Assembly: GCF_014639075.1 (NCBI RefSeq)
Contig: NZ_BMFS01000006.1
Coordinates: forward strand, 62,001 to 126,000
Length of the DNA: 64,000 nt
Direction: 5' to 3'
From: Glycocaulis albus
GTDB lineage: Bacteria; Pseudomonadota; Alphaproteobacteria; Caulobacterales; Maricaulaceae
The notes beneath the pieces were generated by a model that made no database searches, was not told the origin of the DNA, and was given only the letters and a program-made list of their open reading frames with translations. The position numbers were made by a program, and so were the translations under genes. Positions within the stretch are counted from its first letter, which is position 1. Every line of letters starts with the position of its first letter. Below are positions 16,974 through 25,426 of this stretch, piece after piece.

Positions 16974-18303
16974 TGTCGTCATCATCGGTGCGGGCTTTTC
17001 CGGGCTGGAGGCGGCGCGCCGCCTGGCGCCGGACCATGATGTGGTGGTGATGGAAGCGCGCGAGCGAGCGGGCGGGCGCGTGCTCACCCACACATTTGCC
17101 AATGGCGATGAGACCGATCTGGGCGGGCAATGGGCCGGTCCCGGACAGGACCGGCTCTATGGCCTGATCGCCGAGATGGGCTTCATTACCTACCCGCTCT
17201 GGGATGAGGGGGATCATCTGGTACGCGCCGGACGCCTGAAGCGCTATCGCGGCACCATTCCCAGCCTTTCCATCCCTGTATTGCTGGACCTGAACCGCGC
17301 GCTCTCGCGTTTCGAGGCGATGGCGCGCCAGCTGGATCCGGCTGAACCCTGGACGCACCCGCAAGCGCAGATGTGGGACCGGATCACGGTGGCAGACTTT
17401 CTCAAACGCCACACGTTCACGAAGCGCGCCCGCGAGATGTTCACCATCGGCATCGGGGCGGTGTTCTGCGCCGAGCCGCATGAGCTCTCCTTGCTGCATG
17501 CGCTGTTCTATGCGCGCTCGGGGCGCTCGCTGGACGCGCTCCTGTCCGTCTCAGGCGGCGCGCAGCAGGACCGGGTGCATGGGGGCATGGGCGGACTCGC
17601 GACCGCTGTGGCGGCTTCTCTGGGTGATGTGGTGCGCTATGGCGAAGCCGTGCAGGCAATAGGCTGGGGCAAGGACAGCGTCACCATCACCACCAGCCGC
17701 CAGAGCTGGCGCGCCAGACGCGTGATCCTCGCCGTGCCGCCTTCACAGGCGCTGGGCATTCGCTTTGACCCGGGGCTGCCGTCAAACCGCGATGCGCTAT
17801 GGCGGCGCATGCCCGCGGGGGCGTGCATCAAGTGCGTGGCGCAATATGCGCGGCCCTTCTGGCGGGAGAGCGGCCTTTCCGGGCAGGCGGTGGGCGGTGA
17901 TCTCGCCGTGCGCGTGACCTTCGACAATACAGAACAGGGCAGGTCTGCCGGTCTGCTGCTGGGCTTCATCGAAGGCGAGGAGGCACGCCGCTGGTCGCAA
18001 GTTTCCGCGGAGACGCGCCGTGACGCCGTGCTGGATGCCTTTGCCGGTTTCTTCGGAGACGAGGCGCGCTCGCCCATCGACTATGCCGATAAGGACTGGA
18101 CCAGCGATGCGTGGACGCGCGGCTGCTACGCCTCCATCCTTGGTCCCGGCGTCTGGACCACGCTGGGCCAGAATATGCGCGATCCCATTGGCCCGATCCA
18201 TGTCGCGGGCACCGAGACCGCCGTTCAGGGTTTTGGCTATATCGAAGGCGCGCTGGAAGCGGGCGCGCGTGCGGCAGATGAGGTAAGGGCGGCTTTGGGT
18301 TGA
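16966..18303 (+). CDS. Flavin amine oxidase
   Basis: 445-residue FAD enzyme of the monoamine/polyamine oxidase type. The N-terminal dinucleotide-binding motif is VVIIGAGFSGLEAARRL (residues 4-20), followed by ERAGGRVLTHTFANG and DLGGQWAGPGQDRLY. The C-terminal FAD-binding segment is HVAGTETAVQGFGYIEGALE. No signal peptide is present, so it acts in the cytosol. It would oxidise an amine brought in by the two preceding transporters; the exact substrate cannot be deduced. Confidence 0.87.
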   Translation: MHDVVIIGAGFSGLEAARRLAPDHDVVVMEARERAGGRVLTHTFANGDETDLGGQWAGPGQDRLYGLIAEMGFITYPLWDEGDHLVRAGRLKRYRGTIPSLSIPVLLDLNRALSRFEAMARQLDPAEPWTHPQAQMWDRITVADFLKRHTFTKRAREMFTIGIGAVFCAEPHELSLLHALFYARSGRSLDALLSVSGGAQQDRVHGGMGGLATAVAASLGDVVRYGEAVQAIGWGKDSVTITTSRQSWRARRVILAVPPSQALGIRFDPGLPSNRDALWRRMPAGACIKCVAQYARPFWRESGLSGQAVGGDLAVRVTFDNTEQGRSAGLLLGFIEGEEARRWSQVSAETRRDAVLDAFAGFFGDEARSPIDYADKDWTSDAWTRGCYASILGPGVWTTLGQNMRDPIGPIHVAGTETAVQGFGYIEGALEAGARAADEVRAALG

Positions 18304-18320
18304 TCAATGATCGGGCAACA

Positions 18321-18406
18321 CCGGGGTCCCGGTCCCCGAGCCGGGACCCATAGTCTGGCGCCGGGCGTAACCCGTGGATCCCGGGTCAAGCCCGGGAACC
18401 CGGTTG
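18321..18406. repeat. GC-rich intergenic hairpin repeats A2 and A (inverted)
   Basis: 18324-18350 forms GGGTCCCGGTCCCCGAGCCG with a matching arm (family A2); 18375-18406 is GGATCCCGGGTCAAGCCCGG followed by GAACCCGGTT, the reverse complement of the family A core at 2.07 kb. It lies between two convergent genes. Confidence 0.7.
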
Positions 18407-18435
18407 TTGGCCAAGCGGGCGGAAATGGGTAAGGT

Positions 18436-19557
18436 TTACTCCCCCACCCACATCACCAATACCTGACCGCCGCTCGTGCGGTTGGCGGTGTGGATGCCCT
18501 CGCGGTCAACCGCAATCGCCGCCCCGTCTGATCCCATGCCCCAGAGCGAGCCGCCCAGGAAAGCGGTGATGCCGGCACGGGCCGATGTGTCCTGCAGGCG
18601 CCCTGCGAGTGCGTGCGTCTGCCAGGCCTCGCCTTCGGTCAGACGGCCAGCTTCGCCGCGCGGCACATCATCGGGCCAGGGCGTCACATAGCCGCCCCAG
18701 GGCGCATCCCACACATCGCCGGGCTGCAGGAAGGCGGGCACGGCCAACAGCTCGGCATCGTCGATCGCTGCGTAGACGTCCGGGTGCCAGGAATCGGCGC
18801 AGATCAGCACGCCCAGCCGTCCGGCGGGCGTCTCGAATAAGGGGTAATCTTCCAGACTGGCGGCAGCGGTGAAGCCTGCCTCGGACGGAATGGGATAGGC
18901 CTTGCGCACCAGCGCGCCATGGACCCGGCCATCGGGCGCAAACACCGCGCCGACATTCTCCAGAGGGCCATCCGTGTCCGCCACTATTGCGCCGGCCTCG
19001 ATGCGGGCGCCTGCCAACACCACCGACCCGGCGACGATAGTGATGGCGTACTCTTCGGCCAGCGCGCTGAAAGCGGCCTGATAGGCCTGCGCCATATCGG
19101 CGCTGCGCATGCGGAACACGGCGGCAGCGGCGCGGTCAGGCTCGCCGCTCGCCAGCAGCGAACCGGCATAGGGCAGAGGGTTGGCAGCGATGAGCGCAAT
19201 CATCGCCCCGTCAACGCTGCGCGCCCGGTAAACTGCGCGCGGCGCGTCTGCGGCGACCAGCCAGGTAGCGATATGTTCGGGGAAGACGGCTATCGTTTGT
19301 GGTGTCAGAACCCCCGCCTCGCGCGCCGCGTCGAGATAATCGGCCAGCCGCGCCCGGAAGGCTTGCGCACTGGTGTAATCCTCGACCCGCATGACCGGCT
19401 CAACGGCGATGAGATTGGCATTCGTGCGGCTGCCGGTCTCGCTGACCACAATCGGATCGGCAACCGGTGCATCCGGCGCGGGCAGGGCCCGCCAGAACGA
19501 CCATCCCGCCAGGGCGGCAATGACAATGCAGGCAAAGAATATCAGCCAGCGGGGCAT
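18436..19557 (-). CDS. Membrane-anchored carbon-nitrogen hydrolase (nitrilase fold)
   Basis: 373 residues. An N-terminal hydrophobic segment (WLIFFACIVIAALAGWSFW) acts as signal or anchor, placing the rest outside the cytoplasm. The nitrilase-fold triad is recognisable: Glu in TIAVFPEHIATW, Lys in ALVRKAYPIPSE and Cys in LGVLICADSWHP. Family members cleave amides or transfer acyl groups; an extracytoplasmic location recalls the Lnt acyltransferase domain, but the multi-helix Lnt membrane part is absent. ATG 19557 is chosen over an upstream ATG because CGGAGATCC precedes it. Function unknown. Confidence 0.75.
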   Translation of the reverse strand: MPRWLIFFACIVIAALAGWSFWRALPAPDAPVADPIVVSETGSRTNANLIAVEPVMRVEDYTSAQAFRARLADYLDAAREAGVLTPQTIAVFPEHIATWLVAADAPRAVYRARSVDGAMIALIAANPLPYAGSLLASGEPDRAAAAVFRMRSADMAQAYQAAFSALAEEYAITIVAGSVVLAGARIEAGAIVADTDGPLENVGAVFAPDGRVHGALVRKAYPIPSEAGFTAAASLEDYPLFETPAGRLGVLICADSWHPDVYAAIDDAELLAVPAFLQPGDVWDAPWGGYVTPWPDDVPRGEAGRLTEGEAWQTHALAGRLQDTSARAGITAFLGGSLWGMGSDGAAIAVDREGIHTANRTSGGQVLVMWVGE

Positions 19558-19611
19558 GGTGGATCTCCGGCGCTTAGCGGGCTTGCTCACGATCACTGTG
19601 ACGGGTTTCCA

Positions 19612-19653
19612 AACAAAGAAAAAGGGCGCAGCCCGGGGAAGCTGCGCCCTTTG
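19612..19653 (-). terminator. Rho-independent terminator of the PhnA-like operon
   Basis: Minus-strand stem GGGCGCAGC / GCTGCGCCC followed by TTTTTCTTTG. It lies about 25 bases beyond the stop of the gene at 19678 and just upstream of the nitrilase-like gene. Confidence 0.88.
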
Positions 19654-19677
19654 TGAAGACCGGTGGACAGGTCAGGA

Positions 19678-20532
19678 TTATACCAGCCGGTCTTCCAGTC
19701 CGTCACGCTCGCGGCCGCCGAAAACGGCTGCGGCGCTGGCGACAAATGCGCCTATCAGCATGGCCAGTGCCGTGGCGATGGCGAGCGTTGCGCTGGCGGC
19801 GCGGGCATTGTCGACCTCTTCCCGTGCCTCGGCGCGGACCGTGTCCATCCGGGCGAACGCATCCTGGACGCGGGCCTCGGCTTCGTTGACGCCGATGGCG
19901 GTGCGCTCGGCCACGTCCTCCACCAGCCAGGCGCGGTCCTCGGCAGTGACGGACTCCGGGTCGGCGATGGCCCGCACGACAAAGCGGTCTGCCTCCTGCC
20001 GGGCCGTGGCGAGCGTTTCGGAGTCGGCGCCCGGCGCCCGATACAGCCGGTCGGTGATGATGGTGGACGGTGCGGGCGCGCCGTCTTCAGCCTGCACCGC
20101 AGCAGCAGTCACGGCCGTTGCGCCCAGTGCGCCGCCGCCGGCAGCGATCGCGGCGGCCGCGAACATGAAGGCGCTGGCCACAGCCCAGGTCAGAAAGCCG
20201 TGCACGCTGTCCCGGAAGAACACTTCATCAGCGTGGATGGACCAGCGCAGCCGTGTGCGCCCGGCAATATAGCCGCCCGCGATCGAGGCGAAGATCTGCG
20301 TGAAGATCAGCCAGACAATTGTCACGACGCTGATCGTTGTGGCGGACAGCCCGTCGCCGGCGAAGGGCGACATGGCGCCAAAGCCGAATGCCGCCCCCAG
20401 AATGACCAGGATGATGGTGAGTCCGCCAGCGGCAAACGCGCCAGCGAACACGGCCGACCAGTTGATGGCCGGACCGGTCCAGCGGGCGGGCGTGGTGGTG
20501 GTTGCGGGCGCTGTTATGGATGCATCGGTCAT
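19678..20532 (-). CDS. PhnA-like membrane protein
   Basis: 284 residues. It resembles rhizobial proteins annotated 'PhnA-like': an early helix in NWSAVFAGAFAAGGLTIILV, then FGFGAMSPFAGDGLSATTIS, a helix pair with GGYIAGRTRLRW, and HADEVFFRDSVHGFLTWAVA. A long alanine- and charge-rich extramembrane region (about 150-250) precedes a last helix near residue 262. Despite the name there is no evidence for a role in phosphonate use; function unknown. TAGGAGG, overlapping the stop of the tiny upstream gene, serves as ribosome-binding site. Confidence 0.72.
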   Translation of the reverse strand: MTDASITAPATTTTPARWTGPAINWSAVFAGAFAAGGLTIILVILGAAFGFGAMSPFAGDGLSATTISVVTIVWLIFTQIFASIAGGYIAGRTRLRWSIHADEVFFRDSVHGFLTWAVASAFMFAAAAIAAGGGALGATAVTAAAVQAEDGAPAPSTIITDRLYRAPGADSETLATARQEADRFVVRAIADPESVTAEDRAWLVEDVAERTAIGVNEAEARVQDAFARMDTVRAEAREEVDNARAASATLAIATALAMLIGAFVASAAAVFGGRERDGLEDRLV

Positions 20533-20544
20533 GTCGTGCGCCTC

Positions 20545-20619
20545 CTAGAACAGGATCAGGATGAGAATGATGACGGGGATCGGCACCCCCAGGAACCACA
20601 TCAGTATTGCCTTGCCCAT
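20545..20619 (-). CDS. 24-residue hydrophobic microprotein
   Basis: A complete 25-codon ORF encoding one membrane-spanning segment (starts MGKAILMWFLGVPIPVII, ends ILILILF). AGGAGG lies nine bases before its ATG, and its TAG stop is embedded in the AGGAGG of the next gene, whose start is 12 bases downstream, so the two are almost certainly co-transcribed and perhaps coupled. The WFLGVPIP core is reminiscent of other very small proteobacterial membrane proteins. Function unknown. Confidence 0.65.
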   Translation of the reverse strand: MGKAILMWFLGVPIPVIILILILF

Positions 20620-20710
20620 GTCCGGGTGCCTCCTCGCGCGGGATGGACCGCGCCCTGCGAATGATGATCAGCAGGGAAACGCCGGGTGCGGCGCGGTGGT
20701 TCCGGACGGG

Positions 20711-21184
20711 CTAGCGAATTTGCGCGTCAGGCGGGTAGACAAGGCCCAGCCATTCGGCCACCAGCGCGGGCTTGTCCACACCCTCGATCTCGACGGTTAC
20801 CTCCATGCGCGTCAGGAAGCCGCCATCGCTGCGCGCCTCGGCGCCCAGAAAGGTGAAGTGCCCGCGCACCCGCGAATTGACCGGCACGGGCGCGAGGAAG
20901 CGGATACGGTCAAATCCGTAATTGATGGCATAGGCGCCTTCCGGCCAGGGGCTGGCCTGATGGCTGAAACCGGTCAGCAGGGAAAGGGTGAAAAAGCCGA
21001 AGCTGATCGTTGTCGGGAAGGGACCGTGCGCCGCGCACCAATCAGGATCGGTGTGCATCGGGTCTTCATCGCGCGTGACCTTGCCGAAAACGTTGAAATC
21101 CTCCTGCGTCAGCCGCGTCCAGCCGGACACGCCCATCGCGCTGCCGGGTTCGAGGCCAAACGGGTGTCCTGCCTGTGTCGTCAT
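20711..21184 (-). CDS. MaoC-like hotdog dehydratase
   Basis: 157 residues of the MaoC/R-hydratase hotdog family. The active-site region DFNVFGKVTRDEDPMHTDPD (Asp/His pair, about residues 29-48) and FPTTISFGFFTLSLLTGF are well preserved. Such enzymes hydrate 2-enoyl-CoAs or act on related thioesters. The start at 21184 (MTTQAGHPFG) is preferred; an in-frame upstream ATG has no better ribosome-binding site. It lies beside the uronate locus but shows no functional tie to it. Confidence 0.85.
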   Translation of the reverse strand: MTTQAGHPFGLEPGSAMGVSGWTRLTQEDFNVFGKVTRDEDPMHTDPDWCAAHGPFPTTISFGFFTLSLLTGFSHQASPWPEGAYAINYGFDRIRFLAPVPVNSRVRGHFTFLGAEARSDGGFLTRMEVTVEIEGVDKPALVAEWLGLVYPPDAQIR

Positions 21185-21261
21185 CGGGTTGTTCCTTACC
21201 TTGCAGGCAGTTCGGGTTCTCAATTGCCCCGCAAACTGCTTTGCGTTCGGCGAAATCCGCT

Positions 21262-22275
21262 CTAGCGCTTCAGGTCACGCCCTTCGCGCCAGGCAGCGAT
21301 GTCGCTTCGGCGTACAGTGCACATGTCGCCGGGCATGGAATGCTTCACCGCCATGGCTGTGAGCGCGTCTGCAAGGGCCGTTTGCGGGTCCAGCCCATGT
21401 GCGAGCCCGTCAATCAGCCCCGCAGCGAAGGCATCGCCGCCACCAATCCGCTCTACAATACCGGCGAGGCTTTCCGGTCCGGCGCTCGCCGTGCCGCTCC
21501 GGCTGGCGAGCCGGGCATGAAGGGTCTGGTCAAGCGTGCCGCGCGACTGACGGAAGGTGGTGGCCACATGCTGAAGGCCGTCAAACCGGGCGAAGGCGGC
21601 CGCAGCCGCGTTGTCAAAATCGGCTTCCGGCTCGCCGGTCTGGTCCAGCGGCAGGATGCGGGCGAGGTCACCGGCACTAGCAAACAGTACGGTCACGTGG
21701 GTGGCCAGGGCGGCGAGAATGCTGCTTGCCTCTTTTTCGCGTCCGCCCCAGAGCATGGGCCGGTAATTGACGTCGAAGGACACGCTGGCACCCAGCTCGC
21801 GCGCGGTTCTCGCGGCGTCGAGCGCGGCCTGTGCCGGCCCGGCGCCGAGGGCGGGGGTGATGCCCGAAAGATGCAGCCAGTCCACCCCGTCCAGCGCGGC
21901 TTTCCAGTCCCACGCGCCCGGCGGCATCTGGCTGAAGGCAGATCCGGCGCGGTCATAGATGATCTCGGCGGGACGCTGCATCGCGCCGCTGGTATGAAAG
22001 TAGAGTCCCATCCGCCCGGCGGTGCGGGTAATGTGCGAGGTGTCCAGGCCAGAGCGGCGAAGCTCCCCGGTGCACGCATCCCCGATAGCGTTTTCCGGCA
22101 GCGCGGTAATGATACGCGCGCGGTGTCCCAGCGCGGCAAGGCCGGCAGCAACATTGGCTTCTGCGCCGCCAAACCAGGTTTCGAGGCGGTGTGAATGCAA
22201 TAATGCCTCGCGCCCTGGTGCGCTCAGGCGCAACATCACTTCGCCGAACGCCGCAGCGTTGAGGTAACGGCTCAT
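21262..22275 (-). CDS. kdgK: 2-keto-3-deoxygluconate kinase
   Basis: 337-residue PfkB-family sugar kinase that phosphorylates KDG to KDPG, the shared step after both uronate branches. Visible are the N-terminal AAFGEVMLRLSAPG, the substrate motif FGGAEANVAAGLAALGH, and the catalytic RIGGGDAFAAGLIDGL with the general-base Asp. GGAG sits before the ATG at 22275, so the longer open frame upstream is not coding. It is the third gene of a minus-strand unit uxaA-reductase-kdgK, and its product feeds Eda encoded at 38.6 kb. Confidence 0.9.
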   Translation of the reverse strand: MSRYLNAAAFGEVMLRLSAPGREALLHSHRLETWFGGAEANVAAGLAALGHRARIITALPENAIGDACTGELRRSGLDTSHITRTAGRMGLYFHTSGAMQRPAEIIYDRAGSAFSQMPPGAWDWKAALDGVDWLHLSGITPALGAGPAQAALDAARTARELGASVSFDVNYRPMLWGGREKEASSILAALATHVTVLFASAGDLARILPLDQTGEPEADFDNAAAAAFARFDGLQHVATTFRQSRGTLDQTLHARLASRSGTASAGPESLAGIVERIGGGDAFAAGLIDGLAHGLDPQTALADALTAMAVKHSMPGDMCTVRRSDIAAWREGRDLKR

Positions 22276-22297
22276 TTGCATACTCCATATACGCGGA

Positions 22298-23722
22298 TCA
22301 GGGCCGTAACCCACGCTCCAGCTTGAGGATGTCACCGTAGCCGCGCGACAGTGCGCTGCGAAAGTCCGGATTTCGCGCAAGGCCAGGCGGGAAGACCTGT
22401 TCCATCTCCAGAAAGCGTGCAGTGTCGCCCGCGGGGTCTCCGGTGCAGTCCCGGCCGGCCACCAGCAATGTCTCCTGCAGGGGATCGGTGAGAGCCGAAC
22501 CCTCCCTTGCGGCCCGCACCACAAAGCGCATCCAGGCTGCCGCTGCCCGGGCAAGGTGCACAACCGGCCGCCCGGCCTGAAGGTTGTCAGCAACGGTGCC
22601 CAGCAGGCGCACAGGCAGTTTCTGCGAGCTGTCCCAGGCAATCTGCGAAAGCTTGTGGCTGATGGCGGGATTGGCAAAGCGCGCCAGCACACCTTGCGCG
22701 TAAGCGTCCGGATCAAGCCCCTGAACAGGCGCCAGGCCGGGGAGGATTTCCTGGCCGATCATCTCTGCAATGCGGGCGCCCAGCCAGTCATCTGAAATTG
22801 CCTCGCTTACCCGCTGATAGCCAAGGGCCAGTCCCATCCAGGCAAGCGCGGAGTGTGCCCCGTTCAGCACGCGCAGCTTGGCAAGGGCATGCCCGCGGAC
22901 ATCGCTGGTCAGGACGGCGCCTGCCCGGCCCAGCGCGGCGACGGGTTCGCAATCCAGATTTTCGATGACCCAGGATGTGAACACCTCGCGGCAGACGGCG
23001 GCGTCGTCGCGCGTGCCCAGCTCGCTCTCCAGCGCGTCGAGGAAAGCCGGATCACTCGCCGGTGTGATGGAATCCACCATGGTGCGTGGGAAGAGGGTGT
23101 GACGCTCGATCCAGCCGGCAAGCCCGGTGTCGGACTGCCGGGCCAGCCGGACGACGGCTTCGCGCAGCCGGCTGCCGTTATCGGTCAGGTTGTCGCAGCT
23201 CATGACGACAGGCGGCGGTGTTCCGGCGGCCTTGCGCCGGGCCAGCCCGGCCACCAGCCAGCCGATTGCGCTGCGCGGGGCGTCCGGCCGCGCGATATCG
23301 TGAACGATGTCGGGATGGCTAAGGTCAAGCTGGCCGTTCCCGTCGAGGCAATATCCCTTTTCGGTGATGGTCAGGGTGATCAGGCGTGTCGCTGGCGCGC
23401 CAAGAGCGGTGAGCGCACCGGACGGATCGTCCTGCGCGCTGAAGGCATCACGGATCGCGCCTATCACGCGGGTCCAGCTACCCGGCCCCAGCGTTTTCAG
23501 GGTGAACAGCCCGTCTTGCGCGCGTAACGTATCGGTCGTGTCCCGGCTGCGCAGGGCAATCGCCGTGATCGCCCAGCGCGGATCATCGTGCAGCAGGGTA
23601 TCGATGAAGGCGGCCTGGTGCGCGCGATGGAACGCGCCCGGTCCGATGTGCACAATGCCGGGCTGAAGCTGTGTCCTGTCATAGGCAGGGCGCGCCACTT
23701 GGGCCGGCAGGGCGTGCAGCAT
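22298..23722 (-). CDS. uxuB: Fructuronate/tagaturonate reductase (mannitol dehydrogenase family)
   Basis: 474-residue NAD-dependent polyol-type long-chain dehydrogenase. The N-terminal nucleotide-binding segment GIVHIGPGAFHRAHQAAF and the catalytic region ITEKGYCLD...MSCDNLTDNGSRL are characteristic, and overall length and start resemble fructuronate reductase UxuB more than UxaB. It reduces the UxaC product to an aldonate. Because only UxaA (altronate dehydratase) and no UxuA is encoded here, a tagaturonate reductase role is also possible. A GTG at 23746 that overlaps the uxaA stop (GTGA) is an alternative start; ATG 23722 has GGGGAAA before it. Confidence 0.82.
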   Translation of the reverse strand: MLHALPAQVARPAYDRTQLQPGIVHIGPGAFHRAHQAAFIDTLLHDDPRWAITAIALRSRDTTDTLRAQDGLFTLKTLGPGSWTRVIGAIRDAFSAQDDPSGALTALGAPATRLITLTITEKGYCLDGNGQLDLSHPDIVHDIARPDAPRSAIGWLVAGLARRKAAGTPPPVVMSCDNLTDNGSRLREAVVRLARQSDTGLAGWIERHTLFPRTMVDSITPASDPAFLDALESELGTRDDAAVCREVFTSWVIENLDCEPVAALGRAGAVLTSDVRGHALAKLRVLNGAHSALAWMGLALGYQRVSEAISDDWLGARIAEMIGQEILPGLAPVQGLDPDAYAQGVLARFANPAISHKLSQIAWDSSQKLPVRLLGTVADNLQAGRPVVHLARAAAAWMRFVVRAAREGSALTDPLQETLLVAGRDCTGDPAGDTARFLEMEQVFPPGLARNPDFRSALSRGYGDILKLERGLRP

Positions 23723-23742
23723 GATATTTCCCCGCGGCCTGC

Positions 23743-25257
23743 TCACAGCGTGACGCCCCGCTTCCAGATGGCGATCTCGCGCTCGTCATTATGCTCATTG
23801 CGGGTGGGCTGGCCAGACGCGGCCGCCAGAACGAGATCGAACAGCCGGGCCTCCACGATCTCCATCTTCTCGCCGGTCAGGAGGGGTCCGGCGTCAAAGT
23901 CGATCCAGTGCGCCTTTCGCTCCGCCAGGCTGGAAGTAGATGCGATCTTTACAGTCGGGACCGGGAAACCCAGCGGTGTGCCCCGGCCGGTCGTGAACAG
24001 GATGATCTGTGCACCGGCGCAGGCCAGCGCCGTTGACGACACCGCATCATTGCCGGGCGCCTCCAATAGTGTGAGGCCCGGGCGGGTTGCACGCTGACCA
24101 TAGGCGATGACATCGGTCAGTGCCGCCTGCCCGGCCTTCTGGACCGCGCCGAGGGATTTTTCCTCCAGCGTGGTGATGCCGCCAGCGATATTGCCCGGTG
24201 ACGGATTTTCATGAACGGGCTGGCCATTATCGGTGAAGTAGGCCTTGAACCGTTCCACCAGCCGCGCGCCCGCGGCGAACACGCCTTCATCGGCCGCGCG
24301 GTTCATCAGAAGGTGCTCTGCGCCAAATATCTCGGGGATCTCGGTGATGATGCTGGTCCCGCCAGCGCCGGTGACCATATCGGTCATGCGTCCGGCCAGC
24401 GGGTTCGCGGTAAGGCCGGAAAACCCGTCTGACCCGCCGCATTTCACACCGATCACCAGATCACTGACCGGGCAGGGCGAGCGTCTGTCGTGCCTGGCGA
24501 TCTCTGCCAGCTCGCCGGCGAGTGCCACGCCTTCCTCCAGCTCGTCCGCGGCGCTTTGCGCGCGCAAGATGCGCACCCGGGACGGGTCGAGCCCCGGCGC
24601 TGCGGCGAGCAGTGCCTCGATCTGATTGGACTCGCATCCCAGACCGACGATCAGCACGCCGCCTGCATTGGGATGGGAGGCCAGGCCGGCGAGTATGGCG
24701 CGCGTGTCAGCAAGATCTCCGCCAAGCTGGGAGCATCCGAACGGGTGTGTAATGGCGTGAATGCCATCAAGGCCGTCGCCGTGCTGGGCCGCCGCTCTGC
24801 CCGCGATCCGGCGTGCCGTCTGTGCGACGCATCCAACCGTTGCGATGATCCATATCTCGTTACGTGTTCCAACAGCGCCGCCCCGCCTGCGGTATCCCGC
24901 AAATGTCCGGTCGAGCGGCCGCGAACCCGGAGCGTGTATGTTCGTATCGGCGGTGTAGGTGAGGCCGCCGCCGGGTTGCAGGGCGGTGGTCAGGTTATGG
25001 GTGTGAACGTGATCGCCCGGCGCAATGTCCTTGCTGGCCAGTCCGATAGGCCAGCCATAGCGCAGCACCGGTTCGCCCTCGCGCACGGGGCAGAGCGCCA
25101 CCTTGTGCCCGCGGGCAATTGCCAAGGACGGCACCAAAACCTTGTCATCGATGCGGACTTTCTCTCCGGGAGACAAGTCGCGCAAGGCGACGGCAACGCT
25201 GTCTGCGGTATTGACGCGAAACGCGTCCATCCCGGTCATGGTGTCCGTGCGGTTCAT
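23743..25257 (-). CDS. uxaA: Altronate dehydratase UxaA family
   Basis: 504-residue iron-dependent dehydratase converting D-altronate to 2-keto-3-deoxygluconate. An N-terminal SAF domain (about 10-95) is followed by the catalytic domain with GTRNEIWIIATVGCVAQTA, HPFGCSQLGGD and GLGCESNQIEALL, then VIGVKCGGSDGFSGLTANP. Full family length. It is the first gene of the uxaA-reductase-kdgK unit; an ATGACACCGGT operator-like site (25284-25300) lies 27 bases before its start, where it would overlap the promoter. Confidence 0.93.
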   Translation of the reverse strand: MNRTDTMTGMDAFRVNTADSVAVALRDLSPGEKVRIDDKVLVPSLAIARGHKVALCPVREGEPVLRYGWPIGLASKDIAPGDHVHTHNLTTALQPGGGLTYTADTNIHAPGSRPLDRTFAGYRRRGGAVGTRNEIWIIATVGCVAQTARRIAGRAAAQHGDGLDGIHAITHPFGCSQLGGDLADTRAILAGLASHPNAGGVLIVGLGCESNQIEALLAAAPGLDPSRVRILRAQSAADELEEGVALAGELAEIARHDRRSPCPVSDLVIGVKCGGSDGFSGLTANPLAGRMTDMVTGAGGTSIITEIPEIFGAEHLLMNRAADEGVFAAGARLVERFKAYFTDNGQPVHENPSPGNIAGGITTLEEKSLGAVQKAGQAALTDVIAYGQRATRPGLTLLEAPGNDAVSSTALACAGAQIILFTTGRGTPLGFPVPTVKIASTSSLAERKAHWIDFDAGPLLTGEKMEIVEARLFDLVLAAASGQPTRNEHNDEREIAIWKRGVTL

Positions 25258-25283
25258 TCGATCGCCCCTTCAGCAGCCCCAGT

Positions 25284-25300
25284 ATGGAAACCGGTGTCAT
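25284..25300 (-). promoter_or_regulatory. Operator-like site 1 (uxaA promoter)
   Basis: Minus-strand sequence ATGACACCGGTTTCCAT, one of six sites sharing the exact 11-mer ATGACACCGGT. The centre ACCGGT is palindromic with a central CG step, as in many LacI-family operators. It lies between divergent uxaA and the LacI-type regulator gene, so it could control both. Confidence 0.8.
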
Positions 25301-25426
25301 GATGGGTCAAGCTCTCGTCCGCCGGCCGATGCAGCGGGCGGTGCAAGATGCGGGTTTGGCAGAAAGCTCGCGGTCCGTGCTATGCCGTAGGGGGACGATC
25401 CCGTCCAGATTCGTCAGGATTTTCCG

